A stretch of DNA of 64,000 bases, taken from contig NC_056040.1 of NCBI RefSeq assembly GCF_004379255.2, positions 31,772,852-31,836,851 of the forward strand, in the 5' to 3' direction. This document shows positions 1 to 9,668 of the stretch, one piece after another. The notes under the pieces are model-generated. The model worked only from the letters and a program-made list of their open reading frames with translations. It did no database searches and was not told where the DNA came from. The stretch comes from Salvia splendens. Its lineage: Eukaryota; Streptophyta; Magnoliopsida; Lamiales; Lamiaceae. Within the stretch, counting starts at the first letter, position 1, and every line of letters begins with the position of its first letter. Both the position numbers and the translations under genes were made by a program.

Positions 1-2
1 CG

Positions 3-692
3 CTTAGTGTCGCAATCACATTCACTTTCATGTTCTCTTTAATCGCACTAGCCTACACTCTCGGCTTCGCAACGGTGACAGCAACGGCAGCGTCCTACAC
101 CGACGGCCGCGAGTTATCATTTTCAGATCTATTTTCCAGCGTCAAAACAAAGTGGAGAAGTCCGTTCCGGTTCGGGTTCAGGAAAAGCAACAAACCGGTA
201 AATCCGATTCATTATTTAATGTTGGCCGCGGTGGGAGTGGGAATCCCCGTTGTGATTTTCAATCCGAATCCCGTGACGATTACCATTGTGAGCGGTGTCG
301 GGGGCCTGGTTTTGGTTGTGTATCTCTATGCCTCGGTGGATTCGGGGGTTGCCTTGGTTGTTCGGGTTTTGGAAGACGGGTGCGAGGTGGAGGAAGCGGT
401 GGAGATAGCCCAGAGACTTGTGAAGGGGCAGAGACTACAAGGTTTCATGGTGAATTTGTTTTTTAGCATTTTGGGTTTGATTGGTCTGCTAAGTTTGTGG
501 ATGATTTTAGGAGATCTAGGGAGCCTGAGCACCAATTTGACGGTGTATTCGCTGTTTTTGATTGACTGTGTTTCGGTGACGACGATCTTTGTGAATGTGG
601 CGTATACGGTATACTATTTTCGGTGCAAAGAGTATCACGGAATAAAGATACCACAATTTGGGAACTTCACTACTTACACTGCTATTCCTTAG
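3..692 (+). CDS. 3' part of a plant multi-pass membrane protein gene
   Basis: The reading frame is open from the window edge (base 3) to a TAG stop at 690-692, so the start lies upstream and the first visible Met (base 30) is probably internal. About 229 residues are visible. They hold roughly five hydrophobic segments: around residues 10-30 of the visible part, then LMLAAVGVGIPVVIF, a Val/Leu-rich segment ending LYASV, FMVNLFFSILGLIGLLSLWM, and a last one near YSLFLIDCVSVTTIFVNVAY. The tail is short and hydrophilic (CKEYHGIKI). Layout and tail resemble a plant-specific family of uncharacterised integral membrane proteins; I recognise the style but cannot name a function. No frameshift or stop is visible and base composition is normal for a gene, so this is likely a live host gene at the edge of the transposon cluster. 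Confidence 0.7.
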   Translation, partial: LSVAITFTFMFSLIALAYTLGFATVTATAASYTDGRELSFSDLFSSVKTKWRSPFRFGFRKSNKPVNPIHYLMLAAVGVGIPVVIFNPNPVTITIVSGVGGLVLVVYLYASVDSGVALVVRVLEDGCEVEEAVEIAQRLVKGQRLQGFMVNLFFSILGLIGLLSLWMILGDLGSLSTNLTVYSLFLIDCVSVTTIFVNVAYTVYYFRCKEYHGIKIPQFGNFTTYTAIP

Positions 693-1030
693 TTAACTAG
701 GACAATTTGGATGCTATTACTATTACATTACATACACTCTGTTTTTATCTTTTTGTTTAATGTGGGTGAACAATCTACAACTTGTATGCTTCTTGTTTAG
801 TGGGCATTCATCATGGATACCTTGTCTACCATAAATACTGTACAATATTATACTCATCAATGCAGTAATTTTAAGATCTATTTTACACAATTTTATAATT
901 TAGTTGATTCATCCATGCTGTTCAATACGGACAATAAAATTTGAGGACATGTAATTAATGCATTCAGAGTCATATTGGTTGGACATGTCAATTCAGTGTA
1001 TAAAAGAAACCAACAATCTTGAGTGTATAA
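693..1030. other. 3' flank of the membrane protein gene
   Basis: AT-rich sequence following the stop codon. It probably holds the 3' untranslated region of the preceding gene. I see no other gene or repeat in it. Confidence 0.4.
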
Positions 1031-1482
1031 CTTTATCTACCGACAATTTTGACTGTGTCAAAGAGGCATGTATAGCTTTTATCTACCGACAATTTTGACT
1101 GTGTCAAAGAGGCATGTATAGCTTTATCTACCGACAATTTTGACTGTGTCAAAGAGGCATGTATAGCTTTATCTACCGACAATTTTGACTTTGTCAAAGA
1201 GGCATGTATAGCTTTATCTACCGACAATTTTGACTGTGTCAAAGAGGCATGTATAGCTTTGTCTACCGACAATTTTGACTTTGTCAAAGAGGCATGTATA
1301 GCTTTATCTACCGACAATTTTGACTGTGTCAAAGAGGCATGTATAGCTTTATCTACCGACAATTTTGACTTTGTCAAAGAGGCATGTATAGCTTTATCTA
1401 CCGACAATTTTGACTGTGTCAAAGAGGCATGTATAGTTTTATCTACCGACAATTTTGACTTTGTCAAAGAGGCATGTATAGC
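1031..1482. repeat. 45-bp minisatellite, ten units with alternating variants
   Basis: Ten head-to-tail copies of a 45-bp unit containing CTACCGACAATTTTGACT. The first unit has one extra T. Units differ mainly at one base, TGTGTC or TTTGTC. From unit 3 onward the two variants alternate strictly, giving a 90-bp higher-order period. Because 45 is a multiple of three, long frames stay open on both strands (15-residue repeats), but these are a consequence of the repeat and not genes. Confidence 0.95.
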
Positions 1483-1589
1483 TCTAACAATTTTACAATT
1501 TATTACTTTTAAATTTCTTATTTTATTTTTATTATTTTTCGCAAATAAAGTTAACCCTCCCTTAACTCAAATTTATACTCCCCCAGTTT

Positions 1590-1750
1590 CATAAAGATAA
1601 AGACCATCTCCAACCCATACACCAACTCTCATTTTTTATATAAAAAACTTCTCTTAACTATACATCATACCCAAACTCATTTTTGCGTTTTTTCATTAGA
1701 TAGCACCAAATTTATGGTAAACACCAAAAATAGATAGCTACCGCATAAAG
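1590..1750. repeat. MITE-like end, also seen at 33480-33565 and 63410-63510
   Basis: The stretch beginning near CCATCTCCAACCCATACACC resembles, in opposite orientation, sequence at 33480-33565 and 63410-63510 (consensus on that strand TGGGTTTGAGTTTGGTGTAAA then a TTGGAG motif). It looks like the end of a small non-autonomous DNA element. I could not define both ends or a target duplication. Confidence 0.25.
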
Positions 1751-1866
1751 TTTGAAATATTGTATTTCAGTCATTATTTAATTATGTAAATATTGCAAGA
1801 CGTCTTACTCTAATCTTTTTGTGTTCCATCTAAATGTTGCAGAAGACTTAATAAAGAAAAACTTAA

Positions 1867-2095
1867 GAGCAACTGCAGCAGTGTTCTTGCCAAGAGCACC
1901 CGCCGTGCTGTCGGCGCTGCGAGAATCGTGCTTGTCGCTGGGCTCTTGTCGACGGCACAGTCGTGCTCGATAGCAAGAGGACTGTCGTGCCTAAGAGCAA
2001 ACTGCCATTGGATTTTTTTTTTAAATAAAAAATATCCCAAGAATTAAAAAAATTTTGATTCCCAAGAATATAGCCGTTTTATTATCGTTTTTTCA
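1867..2095. mobile_element. PIF/Harbinger-type element, left end only
   Basis: After a TAA trinucleotide (1864-1866) comes a terminus-like GAGCAACTGCAGCAGTG, followed by GC-rich subterminal sequence and then A/T-rich DNA. The TWA target and the GAGC-type terminus fit PIF/Harbinger elements. The right end is missing; the sequence runs into a copia LTR fragment near 2096. No transposase is recognisable. Confidence 0.5.
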
Positions 2096-2345
2096 AATTT
2101 TCAAACCACACTTAACGAGTGCACGATTCATTGTAATAAATATCCTAGCACCGGTAGACAATGATCACCACTACCCAAGATATCATGATTCTGGGTTACG
2201 AAAAACTCGCACTTATTGATACGTCAAAGTAGTGTATAACCAATATCGTATTCTCAATGTGAAACACACTGAATCACGGAGACTTTGTCTTTAAGTAAAT
2301 AGGAAGAAAGACTTATCTCATTGTTAGATCCGTCGAGTATTATAC
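2096..2345 (-). mobile_element. Copia LTR fragment (family c2), locus A copy
   Basis: Nearly identical to 50095-50340, where the same LTR is longer, and more distantly related to the LTRs at 15195-16364 and 22305-23484 (shared block around CCTAGCACCG...ATCACCACTACCCA). Judged by the complete copy at 49520-50704, the LTR lies in minus orientation. It is cut off on the left by the Harbinger end and on the right by PIF1. About 350 bp present in locus B at this junction are missing here. Confidence 0.7.
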
Positions 2346-2465
2346 CACACTACCCACAACGCGTCCTGCGGGTGGCTCGTATCTCGTCCCGCAAAGACGA
2401 GGCGGCGGCGAGACGCGTTGCAGCGTCCCGTCTCGTCCTGGTCTCTCCGAGACGCCCGCCCCACC

Positions 2466-3930
2466 TGTTAGGGTTTGTATACTAGAAATCACATTTTCGA
2501 GTGATTGAATACTGTAAAACTCTAATTATTATTTTCCAATGAATAGAACAGATTTTTTTTGTCATGAAGTTGTTATGATTTACATTTAATAGATGTTTAT
2601 TGCATATTTAAATGTATTAGCGAACATAACAAAGTCTAAGTCTTTGTTTAGTAGACCGGTTGTGGGCTGCGCTCAATTTAAGGTACGCGGTCAGTCCTGA
2701 ACAAAGAAAAATAATAATTTCACAACCTAGATAGGCCTAGACTACCTATCGTGAAAGGTTGCAATGTCAGTCCGATTATTTCTAAGCCTTATTGAAATAA
2801 GATAATGTTGGTGTGATATAGCACTGAATGGATCTAACAGCAAGACGAGTCTTTATGCTATCTACTGAAAGACGAGGTCTTGATAATTAATTTCTTAATC
2901 AATGTATGTTAGCATTGAGCATACGATATTGAGTATCTACTACTTTGACTTACCAAAGGTGCGGGTTTTTCGTCACCCAACGATCCAGATATATCAGGTA
3001 GTGGTGATCATTATCTGGCGGTGCTAGGATTGCTATTATGTTGAATCGTGCGCGAGGAGAGTCTCGTTTGATAACATCAACAAGAGGAGCTCGAAACAAG
3101 GTTTTATTATTCAGAACCTAGCTAGTTGGAGTTTGATTACTCTATAAATAATAAATAAGAGTTTCTTGCTAAGTCAACTCTTGGAGATTAAAATATGTTA
3201 ATTAATTAAGTCCATAGCAGACATTGATTAATTAATGGATGTTTTTATCTTAAGCACGGGAAATGAATTACACACACAAAAGGAAACCCGGAATACTTGT
3301 AATTTCGGATTTGGAAAGGCGGTGCAATATTACTTCTGTAGTGACTGCTTGTAATATTCTAATATAACCTAGTATTAAATTGTGGGTTCAATTTAATTAG
3401 GAAAAAGCTAATTGGGTGAGGCCATGTCCAAATTCTTCCTTAGATCCCTGACTGGGCCCAATATGTGACTTTATATAAATAGGAGAATAAAGGAGACAGA
3501 AAATACACTTTTCCATATCATAATTTTCGTCCCCCTCATAATTGAGAAAGGATCGAAAATTGATCTCCTTCCGTGAGCAGATTTATGTCTTCGTTATTTA
3601 AGTCCTAGTACACTGGTGAGATTTGGCCACACAAATATCAGTCTACAGTCCGGGACACCAGTCAGAAGATCCGAGGTCGAGTTCACAAGATCTTCACGTG
3701 GAGAAGACGCAAGCCATCTTCGATTCTTAAGTGAATCAACAAAGGTAAATTGCCTAACTCCGTAGTAAGCATGTTTTAGGAATTGTTTGTGTTAAAGCAT
3801 GTTTAAAATTCAAGTTATGAGCATGATACATGTGATAATTATGCGAATAGAATTTCTCTAAATAATCTGCTAAATAGATCAGTATTATGTGATCCGTTAG
3901 AAACGCACGCTTCCGCTGCCAACCCCTTCA
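2466..3930 (+). mobile_element. Solo LTR of copia family c1, inside PIF1
   Basis: Starts TGTTAGGGTTTGTATACTAG and ends ...CCAACCCCTTCA, about 1.47 kb. The same LTR appears in minus orientation at 15195-16364 and 22305-23484; each of those lacks a different block of roughly 280-300 bp, so this is the only full-length copy. Flanks CCACC (2461-2465) and CCATC (3931-3935) may be a diverged 5-bp target duplication. PIF1 sequence continues on both sides and no internal retroelement sequence is left, so it is a recombined solo LTR. Confidence 0.8.
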
Positions 3931-4101
3931 CCATCGAGACGGATCGCGGGTTGTCTCGCCACGCGCTCGTGCGATGTGGTGCGCTCCGGCGCCATGCGTG
4001 ACGCCCACTCGCCGGCCCGCGAGTGGGTTACGTCACGCTGACGCAATAAATTATTTTTTTTTAAATTTGAATTTAATAAAAAAAATAAAAATAAAAATAG
4101 A

Positions 4102-4173
4102 AAACGGTAATATTACCGTTTTTCGACCGTTTTGCTTTTTTTTAAAATTTTCTATTTTTTTACTCTATAAATA
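4102..4173 (+). promoter_or_regulatory. PIF1 promoter: palindrome plus TATA box
   Basis: A perfect 20-bp palindrome AAACGGTAATATTACCGTTT (4102-4121) is followed by another CCGTT copy (GACCGTTTTG) and, about 45 bp on, the TATA box CTCTATAAATACTCC (TATAAATA at 4166-4173), 86 bp before the start codon. The same arrangement occurs in PIF3 (51532 on), PIF5 (31415-31434) and, inverted, PIF2 (9359-9378). AACGG/CCGTT is the core of known plant Myb sites (MSA-type), so control by Myb-type proteins is a reasonable inference. Confidence 0.7.
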
Positions 4174-4258
4174 CTCCTATTTCATCCTCATTTCACACAC
4201 AAATACACATCTATTCTTCCCAAATCATCTTCATTTCATCTCCAATTGTAATCACAAA

Positions 4259-5381
4259 ATGTCCGGCGACGGCAACTATGGCGGTGGCGGCTCCGGCGGG
4301 TTTGACATCAACGCGTTTGGTGACTGGGGGCATGTACAATGTGTCGGGTGGTTCGTCGACGCCGGGCACCCAGGGCTCGTATACGCCGACGGCGTACCAA
4401 CCGCCCCATTTTGATGTTGATGCATACACTTGTCCCTCCACCCCGAGGAGTTCGCAGAGATTATCCCAAATTCAGGTGGATTATCCGGATGAACCCACTC
4501 TGGAAGGAGGACGAGGCAGTGGGAGCTCCAGGGAGGTGGAGGAAGAGGCGGAGGCGGCCGAAGAGGAGGAGGAAGTAGGTCGGCATCAGTACAGCCACAA
4601 GGACACGATGGCTGTGTACAACGCCTGGATCAGCGTCTCGTACGACCCCATCGTCGGGAATCAACAAACCCGGAAGTGCTTCTGGGAAAAGGTCACCGAG
4701 GCCTACAACGAGATTAAGCCAAAGGAGTCCCACTGCCGCACATTGAAGATGCTCCGTGCTCACTTTGATCGAGTCGACAGAGAGGTCAAAAAATTCTGCG
4801 GCATCAACAAGAACGAAGCGGCTCATTACCAAAGTGGAGCCACGGGAGCCGACATTTCAAGATCGGCTTTGCGAGTCTATTTCGAAGACACCAGCAAAGA
4901 ATTCAGACATGTCGATGTTTGGGAGGCCGTCAAAGACGAGGAAAGGTGCGTCGGCGGTGTCCGGTCCAGCTCGGGCTCGACCTCGAAGCGCACGAAGCAC
5001 ACGGCGGGTGGCCATTACTCGTCTAGTGGGGGCGGTTCGGGCAGGGCCACACAAGAGGTTGCCTCGCAGGAGGTTGAGCGCACGGCAGACGATGCCGGGG
5101 GGTCCTCCCGTGGGCGCCGTCATTCGCAAGGGACCAAGGCGGCGAAGACGGCTAGAAGGAGGAGGGGCCGAGGCGAATCAAGCCAGGCGGGCTCGGGCTC
5201 GAACATCCTATTGTCCATGTACTTGACCGCCACGATGGCGGACACTTCCCGCATGACGCCTCCACAATATCAAGCCCATCTTGCCGGAATTGAGTATATG
5301 GCAAGACAAATTGGTATTCCGCCTCCAGGTAGCTTGAGTGCACCGCCACCGCCTTCGTGGGATGATTCGCAGACGGAGTAG
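4259..5381 (+). CDS. Myb/trihelix-like Harbinger ORF1 protein, frameshifted near the N-terminus
   Basis: Harbinger ORF1 proteins bind element ends and help import and guide the transposase. The natural start is ATG at 4259 (MSGDGNYGGGG...), because the same peptide starts Myb2 and Myb3. A five-G run at 4326-4330 shifts the frame; the rest is open to the stop at 5379-5381, and an in-frame ATG at 4278 gives 367 residues. In order: Gly/Ser-rich and Pro-rich start, acidic Glu tract, Myb/SANT-like trihelix domain (YSHKDTMAVYNAWISVSYDP ... GNQQTRKCFWEKV ... KMLRAHFDRVDREVKKF), a second conserved helix region (FRHVDVWEAVKDEERC), a Ser-rich linker, a basic patch (KTARRRRGRG, likely nuclear signal) and a C-terminal block (MTPPQYQAHLAGIEYMARQ). 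Such proteins are often mislabelled glutathione S-transferase T3-like in plant annotations. The promoter is shared with the transposase-only elements. Confidence 0.75.
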
Positions 5382-5735
5382 TTTTTTTTAATTTCTATAA
5401 AATTGTATTTTAAATTATGTAATTTTTATTTTTTTGGGATTTTAATTATGTGTTTTTTTATTTTTTTGAATTTTAAGTTGTATTTTTATTTTATGTTGTA
5501 ATTTTATTTTATTTAATGAAATGTGTTTTTATTAATTGAATTTGTTGGAAATAAAAATAAAAAATGAAATTGAATGAATAATAAGTTAAGAGATGGTTAA
5601 GAGACGGATAAGAGATGGAGGGTTGCAGGTTCTGTCTCTTAGTTAAGGGAAAGAGTGAAAAGTACAGTGGGGCCCATGAATAGTTGAGGGATGAGACGGT
5701 TAAGAGACGGATAAGAGACAGCGTTGCAGACGGCC

Positions 5736-5847
5736 TAACACTCTCCATCTTGTTTACTCTTGTATTTGAGGCATACATGTAACGTTTTGTCTCCCTCATG
5801 AAGGATTTCAAGCAAATCCTCGATTGTTCCCTTCTTAGGCTCATTAA
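5736..5847 (-). mobile_element. Copia c2 fragment between PIF1 and PIF2
   Basis: Matches 50701-50794 of locus B (ACACTCTCCATC ... GGATTTCAAG). In locus B it covers the LTR start and the last bases of the retroelement interior. A second copy lies at 7535-7646 because of the tandem duplication. The TAA at 5845-5847 is the left target-site copy for PIF2. Confidence 0.7.
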
Positions 5848-6486
5848 GGCCATCCACAACGCTGTTGCTATAGAGTTCCTTAACCGTTCCTTAAACTAGT
5901 ATTTGCGCGCCCCATTGTACTTTTTAACTACTAAGGAACGGAAACTGCAACCCTCTGTTTCTTAACCGTTCCTTAAATTACTATTCATTCAATTTCATTT
6001 TTTAATTTTATTTCCAACCAAATTCAATTTAAAAAAAAACAAACTTTATTAAATAAAATAAACTTACAACATAAAATTCGTAAAAAAAACTTAATGTAAT
6101 AATTTCCTAAAAAATAAAAGTACACAATATAATAATTTCATCCGCCAAAGTTTGTCCAAATGTGCTCAATTAGATCCTCTTGGAGTTGGGTGTGGGCGCT
6201 AGAGTCGTGTGTCCTTGTACGAATAGATAATCGTTCTTGTATAGACGGATGCGCTCCACTTCGAGGTGGACTACTTGCAGTTGAGCTTCAGCGGGATTCG
6301 GGGTCGAACCAATTTCCCGCATCGGGTCCTTCGTCTTGGACAATCATGTTGTGCAAGATTATGCACGTATACATGATGTCGACCATGTTCTCCATGATCC
6401 ACGTACGAGCCGGGGCTTTGATTATGTTGAAGCGCGCTTGGAGAACCCCGAACGCCCTCTCCACATCCTTCCGAGCAGCCTCCTGC
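5848..6486 (-). mobile_element. Truncated duplicate of the PIF2 left end
   Basis: First copy of the PIF2 terminus GGCCATCCACAACGCTG, its tail and the C-terminal part of its transposase (minus strand, with ARKDVERAFG, the E of the DDE triad, and CIILHNMIVQDEGP). It is cut at 6486 by the duplication junction. The complete element is at 7647-9668. Confidence 0.85.
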
Positions 6487-7181
6487 ACATCCTTCCGAGC
6501 AACCCCGAACGCCCCCGAACGCCCCCGAACGCCCTCTCCACATTGAAGATGCTCCGTGCTCACTTTGATCGAGTCGACAGAGAGGTCAAAAAATTCTGCG
6601 GCATCAACAAGAACGAAGCGGCTCATTACCAAAGTGGAGCCACGGGAGCCGACATTTCAAGATCGGCTTTGCGAGTCTATTTCGAAGACACCAGCAAAGA
6701 ATTCAGACATGTCGATGTTTGGGAGGCCGTCAAAGACGAGGAAAGGTGCGTCGGCGGTGTCCGGTCCAGCTCGGGCTCGACCTCGAAGCGCACGAAGCAC
6801 ACGGCGGGTGGCCATTACTCGTCTAGTGGGGGCGGTTCGGGCAGGGCCACACAAGAGGTTGCCTCGCAGGAGGTTGAGCGCACGGCAGACGATGCCGGGG
6901 GGTCCTCCCGTGGGCGCCGTCATTCGCAAGGGACCAAGGCGGCGAAGACGGCTAGAAGGAGGAGGGGCCGAGGCGAATCAAGCCAGGCGGGCTCGGGCTC
7001 GAACATCCTATTGTCCATGTACTTGACCGCCACGATGGCGGACACTTCCCGCATGACGCCTCCACAATATCAAGCCCATCTTGCCGGAATTGAGTATATG
7101 GCAAGACAAATTGGTATTCCGCCTCCAGGTAGCTTGAGTGCACCGCCACCGCCTTCGTGGGATGATTCGCAGACGGAGTAG
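6336..7181 (+). other. Chimeric open frame made by the tandem duplication
   Basis: An uninterrupted 281-codon frame crosses the duplication junction. Its first ~70 codons are antisense to the PIF2 transposase C-terminus, a few come from the filler, and from TLKMLRAHFDRVDREVKKF onward it is the C-terminal ~210 residues of the Myb-like protein in sense. It lacks the N-terminal part of the Myb/SANT domain. An antisense frame at 6288-6632 is also open. No promoter is visible directly upstream. I list it as a by-product that could be translated, not as an established gene. Confidence 0.35.
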
Positions 7182-7936
7182 TTTTTTTTAATTTCTATAA
7201 AATTGTATTTTAAATTATGTAATTTTTATTTTTTTGGGATTTTAATTATGTGTTTTTTTATTTTTTTGAATTTTAAGTTGTATTTTTATTTTATGTTGTA
7301 ATTTTATTTTATTTAATGAAATGTGTTTTTATTAATTGAATTTGTTGGAAATAAAATAAAAAATGAAATTGAATGAATAATAAGTTAAGAGATGGTTAAG
7401 AGACGGATAAGAGATGGAGGGTTGCAGGTTCTGTCTCTTAGTTAAGGGAAAGAGTGAAAAGTACAGTGGGGCCCATGAATAGTTGAGGGATGAGACGGTT
7501 AAGAGACGGATAAGAGACAGCGTTGCAGACGGCCTAACACTCTCCATCTTGTTTACTCTTGTATTTGAGGCATACATGTAACGTTTTGTCTCCCTCATGA
7601 AGGATTTCAAGCAAATCCTCGATTGTTCCCTTCTTAGGCTCATTAAGGCCATCCACAACGCTGTTGCTATAGAGTTCCTTAACCGTTCCTTAAACTAGTA
7701 TTTGCGCGCCCCATTGTACTTTTTAACTACTAAGGAACGGAAACTGCAACCCTCTGTTTCTTAACCGTTCCTTAAATTACTATTCATTCAATTTCATTTT
7801 TTAATTTTATTTCCAACCAAATTCAATTTAAAAAAAAACAAACTTTATTAAATAAAATAAACTTACAACATAAAATTCGTAAAAAAAACTTAATGTAATA
7901 ATTTCCTAAAAAATAAAAGTACACAATATAATAATT

Positions 7937-9185
7937 TCATCCGCCAAAGTTTGTCCAAATGTGCTCAATTAGATCCTCTTGGAGTTGGGTGTGGGCGCTA
8001 GAGTCGTGTGTCCTTGTACGAATAGATAATCGTTCTTGTATAGACGGATGCGCTCCACTTCGAGGTGGACTACTTGCAGTTGAGATTCAGCGGGATTCGG
8101 GGTCGAACCAATTTCCCGCATCGGGTCCTTCGTCTTGGACAATCATGTTGTGCAAGATTATGCACGTATACATGATGTCGACCATGTTCTCCATGATCCA
8201 CGTACGAGCCGGGGCTTTGATTATGTTGAAGCGCGCTTGGAGAACCCCGAACGCCCTCTCCACATCCTTCCGAGCAGCCTCCTGCTTCTGGCAAAAAGCG
8301 CCTGCTTTGGGTTCGCAGGCCTACCGCACGTCTTCACGAAGGTAGGCCACTTCGGGTAGATGCCGTCGGCGAGATAGTACCCCATTTTATAAAGCCGGTT
8401 GTTGGCGACGAAATTGATGGCCGGCGCTTTACCATCCAAAACATCAGTAAAGAGGTCGGATTGGTGGAGCACGTTTACGTCATTGTTCGACCCGGGGACC
8501 CCGAAGTACGCGTGCCAGATCCAAAGCCGGTAGTCAGCAACAGCCTCGAGTATAACAGTTGGGTGGGTGCCTTTGTGGCAGCTTGTGTAGGACCCCTTCC
8601 ACGCCACCGAGCAATTCTTCCATTGTCAGTGCATGCAATCGACGCTGCCGAGCATCCCGGGGAATCCGTGCACTGTTTCGTGAAGGTCGAGCAGGAACTG
8701 ACAATCGGTCGTGCTTGGCCTCCGGAGAAATTCATCGGTGAAGGCTGCCCGGACGCCTTTGCAGAATTTGAGCAAGCACATTCGCCCAGTGTTGTCTCCG
8801 ATGTGGAGGTATTCGTCGAACATGTCGGTCGTTTGTCCAGTCGCAAGCTGACGGATTGCTGCAGTACATTTCTGCATCGTCGTGTGGCTGGGACGGCCGA
8901 CCGTGTCGAACCCTTCCTGGAAGAACTCTTCCCGAGCTTCCAAAGTATTCACAGTGTGGAGAAATAGCGGTTCCCCATGCAGAAACGGCGACGGAAGTAC
9001 GTATCTCCCCAAACCGGGTTATCGCAGAAGTAATCGCGTACTAACCTTGCGGCGGCTTCCTCCCGGTTATGACGGATGTACGTACGGGAGCGTCGTTGGG
9101 GCGGCGCGGCTTCCTCCACCTCCCGTCGTCGATCTTCTTCAAGTGATTGTTCCATTATTTGACGCATTTGTTCAAAAGGATTCAT
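7937..9185 (-). pseudogene. Harbinger (PIF-type) DDE transposase, broken
   Basis: Cuts and joins element ends at TWA targets in the nucleus, together with the Myb-like partner. It starts MNPFEQMRQIMEQSLEEDRR at 9185, followed by a basic stretch (QRRSRTYIRHNREEAAARLV). Catalytic landmarks: first Asp in GMLGSVDCMH, second Asp in PGSNNDVNVL, Glu in the DVER motif (seen with a shift). Damage: a frameshift near 8965 (after FRRRFC), TGG to TGA right after DCMH (near 8625), and a one-base loss near 8300. The C-terminus runs on to about 7937. The promoter is at 9309-9378 on the minus strand. Confidence 0.85.
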
Positions 9186-9308
9186 TAGTTTAATTAAATT
9201 GGGGAGAAGAAAAACAGAGTTGATTTGAGATGAAAATTGGGGTGGAAATAGAGAGGATTTGAGAGGAATAGATGTGTGTTTGTGAGTGAAATGAGTATGA
9301 ATTAGGAG

Positions 9309-9378
9309 TATTTATAGAGTAAAGAAATAATAAAATAAAAAAAATGCAAAACGGCTATAAACGGTGATATTACCGTTT
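9309..9378 (-). promoter_or_regulatory. PIF2 transposase promoter (minus strand)
   Basis: Reverse complement of the family promoter: TATAAATA (9309-9316 inverted) and the palindrome at 9359-9378 with one change (GGTGATATTACC). Further out at 9430-9480 lies the shared GC-rich block with the GACGCCCACTCGCC-type hairpin. Confidence 0.65.
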
Positions 9379-9668
9379 ACAAATTTTTTATTTTTTTATT
9401 TTTTTTAAAATTCGATTTTTTTTAAAATATTTATTGCGTCACCGTGACGATGCCCACTCGCGGGCCGGCGAGCGTCATGCATGGCCTGGGAGCTCGCCAC
9501 GTCGCCTAGGCGCATGGCGAGACGTCTCGTGCCGCGTCGCGTAACGGCGGGTCGCGGGACGGGTTGAGAACGGGCTGGCGACGGAACGGTGGCTGCAACG
9601 CGTTTCTCCGCGGTTTCGTTCCTCCGGAACGGAACACGAGCCGGTTGAGAAACGCGTTGTGAATGCTC

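Larger units (their letters stand above)
2346..5735 (+). mobile_element. PIF1: Harbinger element carrying only the Myb-like gene
   Basis: The left subterminal region (CCCACAACGCGTCCTGCGGG) aligns with the left ends of PIF3 (51252) and PIF5 (31124), although the outermost bases are lost. It is interrupted by a solo LTR at 2466-3930 and resumes with the same block as PIF5 (ATGCGTGACGCCCACTCGCC). The right end, ...GCGTTGCAGACGGCC, is followed by TAA (5736-5738). Promoter, leader and 3' tail match the transposase-only elements PIF3 and PIF5, but the coding block is a Myb-like gene instead of a transposase. Without the solo LTR the element is about 1.9 kb. Confidence 0.8.
4741..8285. repeat. Recent 1.8-kb direct tandem duplication with templated filler
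   Basis: Bases 4741-6486 and 6541-8285 are almost identical. I see one A lost from an A-run near 7350 and one C/A change (6284 against 8083). Each copy holds the 3' half of the PIF1 Myb gene, the PIF1 right end, 112 bp of flank, and the left end of PIF2. The 54 bp between the copies (6487-6540) are patched from neighbouring words: ACATCCTTCCGAGCA, ACCCCGAACGCCC repeated, and CGAACGCCCTCTCCA, all found at 6440-6480. Confidence 0.95.
7647..9668 (-). mobile_element. PIF2: Harbinger element carrying only a transposase
   Basis: 2022 bp, bounded by TAA on both sides (7644-7646 and 9669-9671). Left end GGCCATCCACAACGCTG; right end ...GAAACGCGTTGTGAATGCTC. Locus B has the uninterrupted site (GGCTCATTAATAGCTTC near 50790), confirming TAA as the target duplication. 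The length equals that of PIF3. The minus-strand transposase gene fills the interior; no Myb-like gene is present. Confidence 0.9.

Noticed and set aside
1031..1482. Possible CRISPR-like array
   Set aside because: Units are contiguous with no spacers and the DNA is plant nuclear; it is a minisatellite.
1033..1594. Open frames of 111-144 codons on both strands with 15-residue repeats
   Set aside because: They follow from a 45-bp repeat unit without stops. There is no start context and no homology, and both strands are open.
4102..4121. Integrated geminivirus origin (TAATATTAC)
   Set aside because: The nonanucleotide arises from a palindrome. There is no GC-rich stem, no iterons and no viral genes nearby, and it recurs as a Harbinger promoter motif.
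4461..5349. Other frames overlapping the Myb-like gene on both strands (156, 123 and 90 codons)
   Set aside because: GC-rich shadows of the real gene; the same frames reappear in the tandem copy at 6556-7149.
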